42,765 bases of DNA, from contig WRMB01000034.1 of the NCBI GenBank assembly GCA_009777345.1, positions 1 through 42,765 of the forward strand. Direction: 5' to 3'. Source of the DNA: Micrococcales bacterium (GTDB lineage Bacteria; Actinomycetota; Actinomycetes; Actinomycetales; Cellulomonadaceae). Each line of letters starts with the position of its first letter. Positions within the stretch are counted from its first letter, which is position 1. Below the pieces are notes generated by a model. That model did not search any database, was not told the origin of the DNA, and saw only the letters and a program-made list of their open reading frames with translations. The translations under genes and the position numbers were made by a program. Shown here one piece after another: positions 6,876 to 15,425 of this stretch.

Positions 6876-8123
6876 TCACAGGCGAGAGGCTGCTGTCTCG
6901 CACCACTGGGATGCGCGGTCCTGGACGGCTCTGCTCGTCGTCGGCTCCATGGCGGCGACATCAGGTTCGGTACGGATGGTGGCGAGGGCGTCGGGAAGGT
7001 GTTGGGCCATGGTGCGGATCTGGTCGAGGGTCCAGCCAGGGTCTAGCCGGAGCTCGTCGGAGAAACGCAGCCAGTGCCGGGCCTCGATGCGGTCGAGCCG
7101 GTCCTCGCCACCGATCCGCATCGCTGTCCGGTGGGCCCACTGGTCGCCGAAGGGGAAGGTCATGTTCAGGTCGTAAAGGGGGGCGAGGCGGACGTCTCCG
7201 GGCGTGAGAAGCAGGGAGTAGTTGCGCGCGTGGGCGTCGGACCCTCGGACCAGGTAGCTGAAGACGACCGCCTGGGCGAACCGTTCGACATCGGGCTCGC
7301 AGTGCTCGCGGATGACGTCGCCGCAGCGGGCGACTCCAGGCCCGCCCTGCGACTCGTACTTGCGCATCGGGTGGGTCCCAGATGCCTGGCAGAGGTCTTC
7401 TTGGTGGACCCGGTGCCACCGGCCGTCGACCTGGATGCGGTCGTAGCGTTCTACGCCGATCATGCGCTCGCCGCCGAGCTCGGTGACGAAGGCGTGGGCG
7501 GTGGGCAGGCCGAGCCGGGAAGCGGTGCGCATGGTGAGGACTTCGGCGATGTCCTGCTCGGCGAGCCCGCTGATGGCAGGTTTGAAGATATGCGTGGACG
7601 GCTCGGCTCCGAAAGGTAGCGCCCAACCAGTGTCGGTACGTTGCAGGGCGATCTTGACCTGGGCTCCTGCCAGGGAGAAGCGTCCGGTCGTGCTTTCCTG
7701 GTCGTACGGGAGGACGTCGTCGTGGGCCCGTCGGACGATATCGGCCAGATCGTCGTCGGTGAGCGATTCGACGGTTCCCTCGCGTTGCAGGACGGTGTCG
7801 AGACGGTCGGGGCGGACGAACTGCGCAGCGCCTGCGAGGTCTTCGCCGACATGCTCCAGCAGGCTCTCCGGGTTGAGGTCGGTGACGCCGAACTGGGCAC
7901 GCCAACGTCGTATCACGCCGTCTCGGTCGGGCAGCAGCCCTTCCGCCCAGCTGCGGATCGGTGTGCCGCGCCACCGGATCTTGGCGGCAGGCATGCTCAT
8001 CGACAGAGGAACGAACGTCGGGTCAGTGACCGTGTCGGGGTCGTACCGAAGGCGCAGGCGTGGACCGGTCCCGTCGAGATCCCCGATCAGTCGGCCGTCC
8101 ATCACGACGTGCAGCAGTGCCAC
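6876..8123 (-). CDS. hipA: HipA-family serine/threonine kinase toxin
   Basis: HipA toxins phosphorylate a translation factor (GltX in Escherichia coli) and cause growth arrest and persistence. The 415-residue protein is full length. The N-terminal subdomain (about 1-110) carries FVPLSMSMP and RSWAEGLLPD. The kinase core has FSLAGAQVKIAL (about 150), the ATP-binding Lys in HIFKPAI, the catalytic loop GSDAHARNYSLLL (about 297-309) and the metal-binding Asp in LAPLYDLNMTFP. Translation starts at GTG 8123, 2 nt after the hipB stop, so expression is coupled. All catalytic residues I can check are present, so an active kinase is likely. A genuine gltX lies about 9 kb away, though no link is implied by position. 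Confidence 0.92.
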   Translation of the reverse strand: MALLHVVMDGRLIGDLDGTGPRLRLRYDPDTVTDPTFVPLSMSMPAAKIRWRGTPIRSWAEGLLPDRDGVIRRWRAQFGVTDLNPESLLEHVGEDLAGAAQFVRPDRLDTVLQREGTVESLTDDDLADIVRRAHDDVLPYDQESTTGRFSLAGAQVKIALQRTDTGWALPFGAEPSTHIFKPAISGLAEQDIAEVLTMRTASRLGLPTAHAFVTELGGERMIGVERYDRIQVDGRWHRVHQEDLCQASGTHPMRKYESQGGPGVARCGDVIREHCEPDVERFAQAVVFSYLVRGSDAHARNYSLLLTPGDVRLAPLYDLNMTFPFGDQWAHRTAMRIGGEDRLDRIEARHWLRFSDELRLDPGWTLDQIRTMAQHLPDALATIRTEPDVAAMEPTTSRAVQDRASQWCETAASRL

Positions 8124-8125
8124 GG

Positions 8126-8413
8126 TCAGCCTCCGTACCGCTGGAGGATCTGGGTTGCCGTGACGACGGGACGGGCGTCAGCGGGTGCCGGACGGGTCGG
8201 GTCCAGCGCCACCGTGAGGTCGAGCTCCCGCAGCACCCGCAGCACCATGTCCAGTGGTGCGGACGCCTTGTCGCCCGCCTCCAGGGCGACCAACCACTGC
8301 CGACCTACCTTGGCGTCCTGCGCGAGTTCGGCCTGGGACAGTCCCTGGTCGGTGCGAGCCTGGCGGACCGCAGCGCCGAGCCCTGCCGGGTCGCTCACCC
8401 GATGTGTCGCCAT
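8126..8413 (-). CDS. hipB: HipB-type XRE antitoxin/repressor
   Basis: This 95-residue helix-turn-helix protein should bind HipA and repress the operon. The HTH_XRE domain is plain: LGAAVRQARTDQGLSQAEL, then AQDAKVGRQWLVALEAGDK (residues about 12-50). A short C-terminal tail ends ATQILQRYGG, in the position where HipB proteins contact HipA. The ATG at 8413 has no ribosome-binding site; TAATGT ends 6 nt upstream, so the mRNA should be leaderless. The start codon lies inside the left operator (8405-8422), which means repression and initiation share the same DNA. Confidence 0.9.
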   Translation of the reverse strand: MATHRVSDPAGLGAAVRQARTDQGLSQAELAQDAKVGRQWLVALEAGDKASAPLDMVLRVLRELDLTVALDPTRPAPADARPVVTATQILQRYGG

Positions 8414-8448
8414 ACAGCGACATTAGCACATGTCGCTGCATGGCGACA
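8405..8448 (-). promoter_or_regulatory. Double HipB operator, TGTCGC-N6-GCGACA twice
   Basis: TGTCGC-N6-GCGACA occurs at 8405-8422 and again at 8431-8448; the inner half-sites also form GCGACA-N8-TGTCGC (8417-8436). Four alternating half-sites therefore cover the hipB start codon and -10 element. The binding protein is inferred to be HipB. Confidence 0.8.
8420..8425 (-). promoter_or_regulatory. hipB -10 element (TAATGT), leaderless
   Basis: On the minus strand TAATGT ends 6 nt before the hipB ATG and lies between the two operators. Confidence 0.6.
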
Positions 8449-8493
8449 CCTCTTCGTGCGCCGAAGCGGGTTCAGCCAGGACTCGCCGCCGGG

Positions 8494-8499
8494 TAGGGT
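8494..8499 (+). promoter_or_regulatory. purN -10 element (TAGGGT), leaderless
   Basis: TAGGGT is followed by 7 nt and then GTG ATG at 8507-8512; there is no ribosome-binding site. Confidence 0.65.
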
Positions 8500-8506
8500 C
8501 AGGGGC

Positions 8507-9133
8507 GTGATGGACGTACCGACGCGGCGCGACGGGCGGGTCGTGGTGCTGGCCTCTGGTGCCGGGACGACGCTGGCCGCGCTGCTCACCGCGCACGAGC
8601 AACCCGACTATCCCGCCCGGGTGGTCGGGGTGATCAGCGACCAGCCGACCGCGGCGGCCCTGGACCGGGCCCGGGCCGCGGGGGTGCCGACGGCGGTCGT
8701 CGCGCTCGCCGACTTCCCGGACCGGGCCGCGTGGGACGTGGCCGTGGCCGCCGCGGTGGACGTGTTCAGCCCCGACCTGGTGGTGCTGGCCGGGTTCATG
8801 CGGGTGCTCGGGTCGCCGTTCGTCGAACGGTACGCCGGGCGGGCGGTCAACACCCACCCGTCGTTGCTGCCGGCGTTCCCCGGCGCGCACGCCGTGCGTG
8901 ACGCCCTGGCGCACGGCGTCAAGGTCACCGGCTGCACCGTGCACCTGGTCGACGCCGGGCTGGACACCGGCCCGATCCTGGCCCAGGTCGCTGTGCCCGT
9001 CGTCGCTGACGACGACGAGGACGCCCTGCACGAACGCATCAAGACCGTCGAACGCGACCTGCTGGTGGACACCGTGGCCCGGTTCGTCGCCGACGGGGTG
9101 GCCATCGACGGTCGCCGCGCAACCTTCCGCTGA
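8507..9133 (+). CDS. purN: Phosphoribosylglycinamide formyltransferase
   Basis: PurN transfers the formyl group of 10-formyltetrahydrofolate to GAR, step three of purine synthesis. The 208-residue length is normal. Substrate-binding GAGTTLAAL lies near residue 18. The signature NTHPSLLPAFPGAHAV (about 115-130) holds the catalytic Asn and His, and GCTVHLVDAGLDTGPIL holds the catalytic Asp. The start may be GTG 8507 (7 nt after the -10, leaderless) or the adjacent ATG 8510. purH follows 208 nt downstream but has its own promoter and riboswitch, so the two folate-dependent formyl transfer enzymes are neighbours under partly separate control. Confidence 0.94.
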   Translation: MMDVPTRRDGRVVVLASGAGTTLAALLTAHEQPDYPARVVGVISDQPTAAALDRARAAGVPTAVVALADFPDRAAWDVAVAAAVDVFSPDLVVLAGFMRVLGSPFVERYAGRAVNTHPSLLPAFPGAHAVRDALAHGVKVTGCTVHLVDAGLDTGPILAQVAVPVVADDDEDALHERIKTVERDLLVDTVARFVADGVAIDGRRATFR

Positions 9134-9201
9134 GCACCGGCTGTCGAGATCCGGGCTCAGGTCGTCCACAGGTCTGTGGAGAGGATGGGTGGTCGTTGGA
9201 C

Positions 9202-9207
9202 TAGGCT
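9202..9207 (+). promoter_or_regulatory. purH -10 element (TAGGCT)
   Basis: TAGGCT places the transcription start near 9214, exactly at the first base of the riboswitch P1 stem. Unlike most genes here, it therefore produces a long 5' leader of about 128 nt. Confidence 0.6.
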
Positions 9208-9210
9208 GGC

Positions 9211-9289
9211 CCTGGCCGTGACTGGCGAGGGTGGACCACCACCGGGGAGCGGCCGTGCACGTCCCGTCGGCGCCGCCCGCCTGGGTGCC
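9211..9289 (+). ncRNA. ZTP riboswitch (pfl motif) of purH
   Basis: The conserved ZTP/pfl segments appear in order: GGCCG (9214-9218) pairing with CGGCC (9250-9254), ACTGGCG (9221-9227), GGACCACC (9233-9240), CGGGGAGC (9243-9250), and CCGCCTGGG (9277-9285) for the pseudoknot. The class senses ZTP/AICAR ribotide, which builds up when 10-formyl-tetrahydrofolate is short, and purH consumes AICAR. Downstream GGTGCC (9285-9289 region) is complementary to GGCACC (9334-9339) between the ribosome-binding site and ATG, so translational control is plausible. The class is well established; the expression platform is inference. Confidence 0.9.
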
Positions 9290-9341
9290 AGGGTCCCGCG
9301 AGAAGCAGCGGGCGCCCGCCCGCCGACCTGGAAGGCACCTG

Positions 9342-10979
9342 ATGTCCCACTCTCTGCCCGAACTGCCTGCCGTCGCTGACCCGACCGACCCGGCCACCCG
9401 TCGTCCCGTCCGCCGGGCCCTGGTCAGCGTGTACGACAAGACCGGCGTCGTCGAGCTGGCCACTGCGCTGCGCGACGCCGGGGTGGAGGTCGTCTCGACC
9501 GGGTCCACCGCCGCGACCATCGCCGCTGCGGGCGTCCCGGTGTCCCGGGTCGAAGACCTCACCGGGTTCCCCGAGTGCCTGGACGGACGGGTCAAGACGC
9601 TGCACCCCAAGGTGCACGCCGGTCTGCTGGCCGACACCCGCCGCCCCGAGCACCTGGCCCAGCTCGAGGATCTGGGTGTCGCACCGTTCGAGCTGGTCGT
9701 GGTCAACCTGTACCCGTTCACCGCTACCGTGGCCTCGGGCGCCGGGCCGGACGAGTGCGTCGAGCTGATCGACATCGGCGGGCCGTCCATGGTGCGGGCC
9801 GCGGCCAAGAACCACCCGAGCGTCGCCGTCGTGGTCGACCCGGCCGCGTACGACGCGGCCGCCGCCGCGGTCGCCGCGGGCGGGTTCACCCTGGCGCAGC
9901 GCCGGGCGCTGGCCGCCGCCGCCTTCGCCCACACCGCCGCCTACGACGCGGCCGTCGCCACCTGGTTCGCCGAGGTCTACGCACCCGACGAGACCGCCAC
10001 GACCAGCGGCGCCCCGGCCCTGGTCGCCTCCACCTGGACCCGTGGTCCGGTGCTGCGCTACGGCGAGAACCCGCACCAGCGGGCCGCCCTGTACCTGGAC
10101 GTCGACGGCCAGGCGGGGCGCGGCCTGGCCGGGGCCCGCCAGCTGGGCGGCAAGGAGATGAGCTTCAACAACTACACCGATGCCGATGCCGCCTGGCGGG
10201 CCGCCCACGACCACGGCGACGCCCCGACCGTGGCGATCATCAAGCACGCCAACCCGTGCGGTATCGCCGTGGGCACCGACGTGGCCGACGCCCACGCCAA
10301 GGCCCACGCCTGCGACCCGGTCTCGGCCTACGGCGGTGTCATCGCCACGAACCGGCCGGTCAGCGCCGCGATGGCCGAGCAGGTCGCCCCGGTGTTCACC
10401 GAGGTGATCGCCGCCCCCGGCTACGATCCCGAGGCTCTGGAGATCCTCACCAAGAAGAAGAACCTGCGCCTGCTCGTCGTCGAACCGGTCGCCGCGCCCG
10501 TCGACCGTCGGCTGGTCACCGGCGGTCTGCTGGTGCAGGACCGCGACGCGCTCGACGCCCCCGGCGACGACCCGGCGGCCTGGACCCTGGCCGCGGGCCA
10601 GCCGGCCGACGACGCCACCCTGGCCGATCTGCTGTTCGCCTGGCGGTCGGTGCGGGCCACGAAGTCCAACGCGATCCTGCTGGCCCGGGACGGCGCCTCG
10701 GTCGGAGTGGGTATGGGCCAGGTCAACCGGGTCGACTCGTGCCGTCTGGCCGTCGAACGGGCCAACACCCTGGGTGACGGGACCGAGCGGGCCCAGGGCG
10801 CGGTGGCCGCGTCCGACGCGTTCTTCCCCTTCGCCGACGGCGCGCAGATCCTGATCGACGCCGGGGTCAAGGCCATCGTCCAGCCCGGCGGCTCGATCCG
10901 CGACGACGAGGTGATCGCCGCCGCCCAGGCCGCTGGCATCACCATGTACCTCACCGGCGCCCGCCACTTCTTCCACTGA
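9342..10979 (+). CDS. purH: Bifunctional AICAR formyltransferase/IMP cyclohydrolase
   Basis: PurH performs the last two steps of IMP synthesis. The 545-residue protein has an N-terminal MGS-like cyclohydrolase domain (about 20-150: [40 protein letters not shown]) and a C-terminal formyltransferase domain. The latter carries [11 protein letters not shown], the catalytic KHANPCG (about residue 299) and [13 protein letters not shown] 9342 is supported by GGAAGG with good spacing. A ZTP riboswitch controls the 5' leader. A palindromic repeat of the 64-bp family begins 24 nt after the stop and may end transcription. Confidence 0.96.
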   Translation: MSHSLPELPAVADPTDPATRRPVRRALVSVYDKTGVVELATALRDAGVEVVSTGSTAATIAAAGVPVSRVEDLTGFPECLDGRVKTLHPKVHAGLLADTRRPEHLAQLEDLGVAPFELVVVNLYPFTATVASGAGPDECVELIDIGGPSMVRAAAKNHPSVAVVVDPAAYDAAAAAVAAGGFTLAQRRALAAAAFAHTAAYDAAVATWFAEVYAPDETATTSGAPALVASTWTRGPVLRYGENPHQRAALYLDVDGQAGRGLAGARQLGGKEMSFNNYTDADAAWRAAHDHGDAPTVAIIKHANPCGIAVGTDVADAHAKAHACDPVSAYGGVIATNRPVSAAMAEQVAPVFTEVIAAPGYDPEALEILTKKKNLRLLVVEPVAAPVDRRLVTGGLLVQDRDALDAPGDDPAAWTLAAGQPADDATLADLLFAWRSVRATKSNAILLARDGASVGVGMGQVNRVDSCRLAVERANTLGDGTERAQGAVAASDAFFPFADGAQILIDAGVKAIVQPGGSIRDDEVIAAAQAAGITMYLTGARHFFH

Positions 10980-11002
10980 CCAAGCACCGTCGACCGCATC
11001 CC

Positions 11003-11082
11003 GGTTCGAGGGTTCCACGCCGATCAGATGGTTGGAATCGCCTGATCGGCGTGGGACCCTCGAATCGGGACTCCCTTATCGG
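11003..11082. repeat. Palindromic repeat, copy A (64-bp core plus CTTATCGG)
   Basis: The 64-bp core (11003-11066) has outer arms matching at 23 of 25 positions; the centre around 11035 is less symmetric. Eight nt after the core comes CTTATCGG (11075-11082), the same spacing as in copies B (25360-25455) and C (33668-33747). The left flank CCGTCGAC (10987-10994) has a counterpart left of copy C. It lies 24 nt after the purH stop. Confidence 0.88.
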
Positions 11083-11140
11083 CCAGTTGACGGTGGGGGC
11101 GGTGCCCAGGACTCGGCAGGGCTCGTGATCGGCCGCGCGA

Positions 11141-11187
11141 TGGGCCGATTGTCCAGTTCTGGGCCAGTCCTGGGCCTGTCTTGGGCC
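11141..11187 (+). promoter_or_regulatory. Four TGGGCC boxes, three at 11-bp phase
   Basis: TGGGCC starts at 11141, 11160, 11171 and 11182. The last three are exactly 11 bp apart, about one helical turn, and end 20 nt before the -10 of the gene at 11219. This looks like an operator array for cooperative binding; the gene's own winged-helix protein is the natural candidate. Confidence 0.65.
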
Positions 11188-11206
11188 GTTCGTGTCCGTT
11201 CCCCGG

Positions 11207-11212
11207 TAGCCT
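11207..11212 (+). promoter_or_regulatory. -10 element (TAGCCT), leaderless
   Basis: TAGCCT ends 6 nt before the ATG at 11219, and no ribosome-binding site is present. Confidence 0.65.
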
Positions 11213-11218
11213 GATGCC

Positions 11219-12661
11219 ATGGACGTGCAAGAGATCGTGACTGTGCTGAGGCGTGAAGGCAGTGACAACGCTCGCTTCGAGGCAAAACGGGCAGCGGGTG
11301 GGTTCCCGGGGACGGTGACCGAGACGTTGTCCGCGTTCGCGAACACACCCGGCGGGGGAACGGTCCTGTTCGGGGTCGACGAACAGGCAGGTTTCGCGGT
11401 GACCGGGGTGTACGACACGGCTGCCTGCCAGAAGGCCGTGGTGTCCCACGCCAGGAACGCGCTGGAGCCGCCGGTCACCGTCAGTGTCGGTGTGGAGCAG
11501 GTCGACGGTCGTGATGTCGTGGTCGCGGTCGTGCCGGAGGCTGATCCCGCCTCCAAGCCGGTGAGGGTCAAACGATCGAAGCTGGCGTATCTGAGGCAGT
11601 ACGACGGCGACTATCCGCTGTCGCACCTGGAGGAGCAGGCGTTCGTCTCCCAGCGGCACCGTCCAGTCTTCGACGAGGCACCTGTCGATGGGGCGAGGCT
11701 CGATACCGACCTGGATGCGGGGGCGGTCTCCCGGTATGCCGTGCTGCGGCGGGAAGTTTCGCCGGTGCTGGTTGGTGCATCGGACCGCGAAGTCCTGGTA
11801 CGCACGGGGGTCATCACTCGCGAAGGGGTGCCGACCCTGGCGGGGCTGCTCGCTCTGGGTGTATATCCGCAGCAGTACATCCCGAACCTTGGTATTCAGG
11901 CCAGCCTGCTGCCCGCCTCTGACGTTCACGGGACGTTGCGCGCTCTGGACCTGGCAAGTTTCACCGGTTCGGTACCTCGGATGCTCCACGACGCACAGGC
12001 ATGGGTTCGCAGGATCACGCCGACCGCTGTCGTCGAGGACTCGCAGGACGGTCGGGTCGTGTCCCGGCCAACTTTTCCACAGGTCGCGGTGCGCGAGCTG
12101 GTTGCGAACGCGCTGGTCCACCGCGACCTCGGCTCGTACGCCCTGGATGCGCCCATCACCTTGAAGATCGACCCGGAACAGCTGTTGATCAGCAACCCGG
12201 GAGGTCTGTACGGCCTGCACGTGGAGACGCTCGGCCTCACACCGTCGCACCTGCGTAACGCTCGCCTCGCGGAGATCCTGCAGTATGTGGAGTCGCCCGA
12301 CGGTGCAAGAGTCATCGAACGGCTCGGGACGGGTATTCCTGCGATCCGGCGTGCCGTCGCCACCGCAGGAATGCCGCCTCCTGTCTTCGTCGACCAGGGG
12401 ATCCGGTTCACCGCCAAGCTCCTGCGCCAGGCCCAGTCTTCCGCCTCTGAGACCAGCCCAGCCAAAAACCGGACAGCGAGTGTCGCAGCCGCTCTCAATA
12501 CACTGGGATCTGCCACCTCAGGGCAGATCCAGCAGGCCACAGGGATGACGGCCCGACAGGTGAAATACGCTCTGTCCAGGCTTACTGCCTCAGGTGGCGT
12601 CACCGCCGAGCCGCTCGACGGGCGTTCATTCGTCTACACGCTTGTACGCGGGACCACCTGA
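11219..12661 (+). CDS. AlbA_2 (Schlafen-type) and HATPase_c_4 transcriptional regulator
   Basis: The 480-residue protein has three recognisable parts. An N-terminal AlbA_2 domain (about 15-120) contains FEAKRAAGGFPGTVTETLSA, then NTPGGGTVLFGV. A middle GHKL-like region (about 285-345) has QVAVRELVANALVHRDL and ISNPGGLYG. A C-terminal winged helix (about 425-475) has SGQIQQATGMTARQVKYALS. The order is standard for the broad 'RNA-binding/ATP-binding transcriptional regulator' family whose physiological roles are mostly unknown. Base composition is lower in GC than the purine genes next door, and repeat copy A flanks it on the left, so it is probably an insertion between purH and the helicase gene. 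Phased TGGGCC boxes upstream suggest autoregulation. Confidence 0.85.
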   Translation: MDVQEIVTVLRREGSDNARFEAKRAAGGFPGTVTETLSAFANTPGGGTVLFGVDEQAGFAVTGVYDTAACQKAVVSHARNALEPPVTVSVGVEQVDGRDVVVAVVPEADPASKPVRVKRSKLAYLRQYDGDYPLSHLEEQAFVSQRHRPVFDEAPVDGARLDTDLDAGAVSRYAVLRREVSPVLVGASDREVLVRTGVITREGVPTLAGLLALGVYPQQYIPNLGIQASLLPASDVHGTLRALDLASFTGSVPRMLHDAQAWVRRITPTAVVEDSQDGRVVSRPTFPQVAVRELVANALVHRDLGSYALDAPITLKIDPEQLLISNPGGLYGLHVETLGLTPSHLRNARLAEILQYVESPDGARVIERLGTGIPAIRRAVATAGMPPPVFVDQGIRFTAKLLRQAQSSASETSPAKNRTASVAAALNTLGSATSGQIQQATGMTARQVKYALSRLTASGGVTAEPLDGRSFVYTLVRGTT

Positions 12662-12706
12662 CCCCTCACTCACGACTGAAACCCTTCGTCAACGGGTCGG
12701 CCCGGG

Positions 12707-15286
12707 CTACCAGGGGCCGACTGCGGTGACCTGGAGGGTGACGGTGCCCGACGCTGCCGTCGCCGTCAGGTCGACGACGGCTGCGAGGCGCCAGTCGTGG
12801 TGGCTGTCGGGGTCGTCCAGGGTCTGGTGCACCAGCCACCGGGTGGGTTCTTCGGTGACCTGGAACAGGTCGGGGCCGCGGGCGGCGGGGCCGGTGAGGA
12901 TCTCGGGGTGGTCGTCGTAGTACGGGTCGAGGGCGTCGGCCCAGCGTTCGGCGGTCCAGGCGGTGCCGTCGGTGTCGGTGTCGCCCAGGGCGGCCAGGGC
13001 GTCGTAGGCCTCGCGGGCGGCCAGCTCGACGCGGCGGAACAGGGCCTGACGGACCAGGGCGCGCCGCGCCCGGGGGCTCATCGCGGGAGGTGCGTCGTCG
13101 TCGGTCGGCCGGACGGTGGGCGCGTCGTCTCCGGAGGCCAGGCGTTCCCACTCCTCCAGCAGCGACGAGTCGGTGCGACGGATCACGTCGCCCAGCCACT
13201 CGATCGTCTCGTCCAGGTCTTCGGTGCGACGTTCGGCGGGTACCACCTGGCGCAGCGTCCGGTAGGCGTCGGTCAGGTACCGCAGCAGCACACCCTCGGT
13301 GCGCTGCAGCTGGTACGCGGCGACGTAGTCGGCGAACGTGGCGCCGCGTTCGGCCATGTCCCGTACCACGGACTTCGGCGACGGGACCAGGTCGGCCACC
13401 CACGGGTTGGTCCGCCGGTAGGCCGTGAAGGCCGCCGCCAGGGGTTCGGCCAGCGGCTGCGGGTAGGTCACGTCGGCCAGGGCGGCCATCCGCTCCTCGT
13501 ACTCCAGCCCCTCGGCCTTCATCGCGGCGACCGCTTCGCCCTTGGCCTGCGACGCCTGGGCGGCGAGCACCTGGCGCGGGTCGTCCAGGGTGGCCTCGAT
13601 GATCGACACCACGTCCAGCGCGTAGCCCGGGTCGGCCATATCCGCCAGGTCCAGGGCGGCGTAGGCGAAGGGGGACAGGGCCTGGTTCAGGGCGAACTCC
13701 TCGGGGATCTCGGCGGTCAGCCGGATGCCCAGGCGGCGGCCGTGCGGGGCGTCCGGGTCGGCCACCCAGGGGCGTTCCACGACGCCGGAGGCGCGCAGCG
13801 ACCTGTAGATCTCCACGGTGCGACGGACGAGTCGGGCCTGTGCCGCGGGTGGTTCGTGGTTGTCCAGCAGCAGGTGCCGCATCGCGGCGACCGGGTCGGC
13901 GCCGGTGCGGTCACGCCGGGCCAGGACGTTGAGCACCATGGCGTGGCTGACCTGGAAGTGGCTGGTCAGCGGCTCGGGCGGGGCGTCGCGCAGGCGTTCG
14001 AAGGTGGCTTCGGTCCAGTTCACCTGGCCCGGCGGGGCCTGCTTGCGGACCACCTTGCGCAGCTTCTTCGGGTCGTCGCCGGCCTTGAGCAGGGCCTTAC
14101 GGTTCTCGATGACATGCTCGGGCGCCATGACCAGCACCTCGCCCACGGTGTCGAAACCGGCCCGTCCGGCCCGACCAGAGATCTGGTGGAACTCCCGGGC
14201 GGTCAGATGACGCGACTTCTGCCCGTCGTACTTGACCAGGCTGGTCAGCACCACGGTCCGGATCGGCACGTTGATACCCACCCCGAGGGTGTCGGTGCCG
14301 CACACCACGGGCAGCAGCCCGCGCTGGGTGAGCCGTTCCACGACCCGCCGGTAGCGCGGCAGCATCCCCGCGTGGTGCACCCCGACGCCGTGCCGCAGCA
14401 GCCGGGACAGGGTCTGGCCGAACCCCCCGGCGAACCGGAACCCGCCCAGCTCGGCCGATATGGCATCGCGCTGCTCTCGGCTGGTCAGTGCCGCAGAGAC
14501 CAGGCCCTGGGCGCGTTCCACCGCGTCTTTCTGCGTGAAGTGGACGACGTAGACCGGGGCGCGGCGGGTGGTGACCAGCTCGGCCAGGACGTCGTTCAGC
14601 GGTTCGACCACGTAGCCGTAGGTCAGCGGCACCGGACGTTCCGCGTCGTCCACCACGACGACCTCCCGGCCGGTGCGGCGGGTGAGGTCGTCGGCGAAGA
14701 ACGACACGTCACCCAGCGTCGCCGACATCAGGACGAACTGGGCCTGGGTCAGCTCCAGCAGCGGCACCTGCCAGGCCCAGCCGCGCTGCGGGTCGGCGTA
14801 GAAGTGGAACTCGTCGGCGACGACCTGGCCGATATCGGCGTCCACCCCGTCGCGCAGCGCGATATTGGCCAGGATCTCCGCGGTGCAGCACACGATCGGC
14901 GCGTCGGGGTTGACCGCCGAGTCGCCGGTGACCATACCGACCTGGTCGGCGCCGAACACCTCGACCAGGGCGAAGAACTTCTCCGAGACCAGGGCCTTCA
15001 GCGGGGCCGTGTAGTACGACCGCTGCCCCCGGGCCAGCGCGATGGCGTGTGCGGCCACGGCTGTGAGCGACTTGCCCGAACCGGTGGGGGTGGAGACGAT
15101 GACGTGCGCGTCGGTGACCAGCGCCAACAGGGCTTCTTCCTGGTGCGGGTACAGGCGTAGACCCTGGTCGGTGACCCAGTCGACGAACGTCTCGACCAGG
15201 GCGTCGGGGTCGGCGGTGGCAGGCAGGCGGGCGGTCAGTGCACCGCGTGGCAGTGGGAAGGGCAGGGGCTGCGGACGATCTGGCAC
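12707..15286 (-). CDS. DEAD/DEAH-box helicase with DUF3516 (Ski2-like)
   Basis: This is an RNA helicase of the Ski2-like group found in actinobacteria, 859 residues. RecA domain 1 has YPHQEEALLAL, Walker A STPTGSGKS (about residue 65), motif II DEFHF (about 158) and motif III SATLGD. RecA domain 2 has VHHAGMLPRYR, VCGTDTLGVGIN and motif VI QISGRAGRAGFD. The second half (about 430-859) corresponds to DUF3516. The start is GTG 15286 with CACGAT 6 nt upstream, suggesting a leaderless message. It ends convergently with the AlbA_2 gene, 45 nt apart. Role in RNA turnover or ribosome maturation is assumed from the family, not shown here. Confidence 0.92.
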   Translation of the reverse strand: MPDRPQPLPFPLPRGALTARLPATADPDALVETFVDWVTDQGLRLYPHQEEALLALVTDAHVIVSTPTGSGKSLTAVAAHAIALARGQRSYYTAPLKALVSEKFFALVEVFGADQVGMVTGDSAVNPDAPIVCCTAEILANIALRDGVDADIGQVVADEFHFYADPQRGWAWQVPLLELTQAQFVLMSATLGDVSFFADDLTRRTGREVVVVDDAERPVPLTYGYVVEPLNDVLAELVTTRRAPVYVVHFTQKDAVERAQGLVSAALTSREQRDAISAELGGFRFAGGFGQTLSRLLRHGVGVHHAGMLPRYRRVVERLTQRGLLPVVCGTDTLGVGINVPIRTVVLTSLVKYDGQKSRHLTAREFHQISGRAGRAGFDTVGEVLVMAPEHVIENRKALLKAGDDPKKLRKVVRKQAPPGQVNWTEATFERLRDAPPEPLTSHFQVSHAMVLNVLARRDRTGADPVAAMRHLLLDNHEPPAAQARLVRRTVEIYRSLRASGVVERPWVADPDAPHGRRLGIRLTAEIPEEFALNQALSPFAYAALDLADMADPGYALDVVSIIEATLDDPRQVLAAQASQAKGEAVAAMKAEGLEYEERMAALADVTYPQPLAEPLAAAFTAYRRTNPWVADLVPSPKSVVRDMAERGATFADYVAAYQLQRTEGVLLRYLTDAYRTLRQVVPAERRTEDLDETIEWLGDVIRRTDSSLLEEWERLASGDDAPTVRPTDDDAPPAMSPRARRALVRQALFRRVELAAREAYDALAALGDTDTDGTAWTAERWADALDPYYDDHPEILTGPAARGPDLFQVTEEPTRWLVHQTLDDPDSHHDWRLAAVVDLTATAASGTVTLQVTAVGPW

Positions 15287-15292
15287 ATAACG

Positions 15293-15298
15293 ATCGTG
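15293..15298 (-). promoter_or_regulatory. Possible leaderless -10 (CACGAT) of the helicase gene
   Basis: On the minus strand CACGAT ends 6 nt before GTG 15286. The first base deviates from TANNNT. Confidence 0.4.
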
Positions 15299-15425
15299 GC
15301 ACGGGTGAGGCTGGTTGCGCAGAACCCTCCCACGGCACCGCTGCGATTGCTACGGTCGGTGCCAGTGTCGGGGCGCTACAGCCCATGCGACACACCACGA
15401 CGGAACAGGACCCAGGGGCACACAG

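Noticed and set aside
12797..15160. 787-codon open frame on the plus strand
   Set aside because: It is antisense to the DUF3516 helicase, whose motifs are unmistakable; the peptide is low-complexity Gly/Val/Gln/His.
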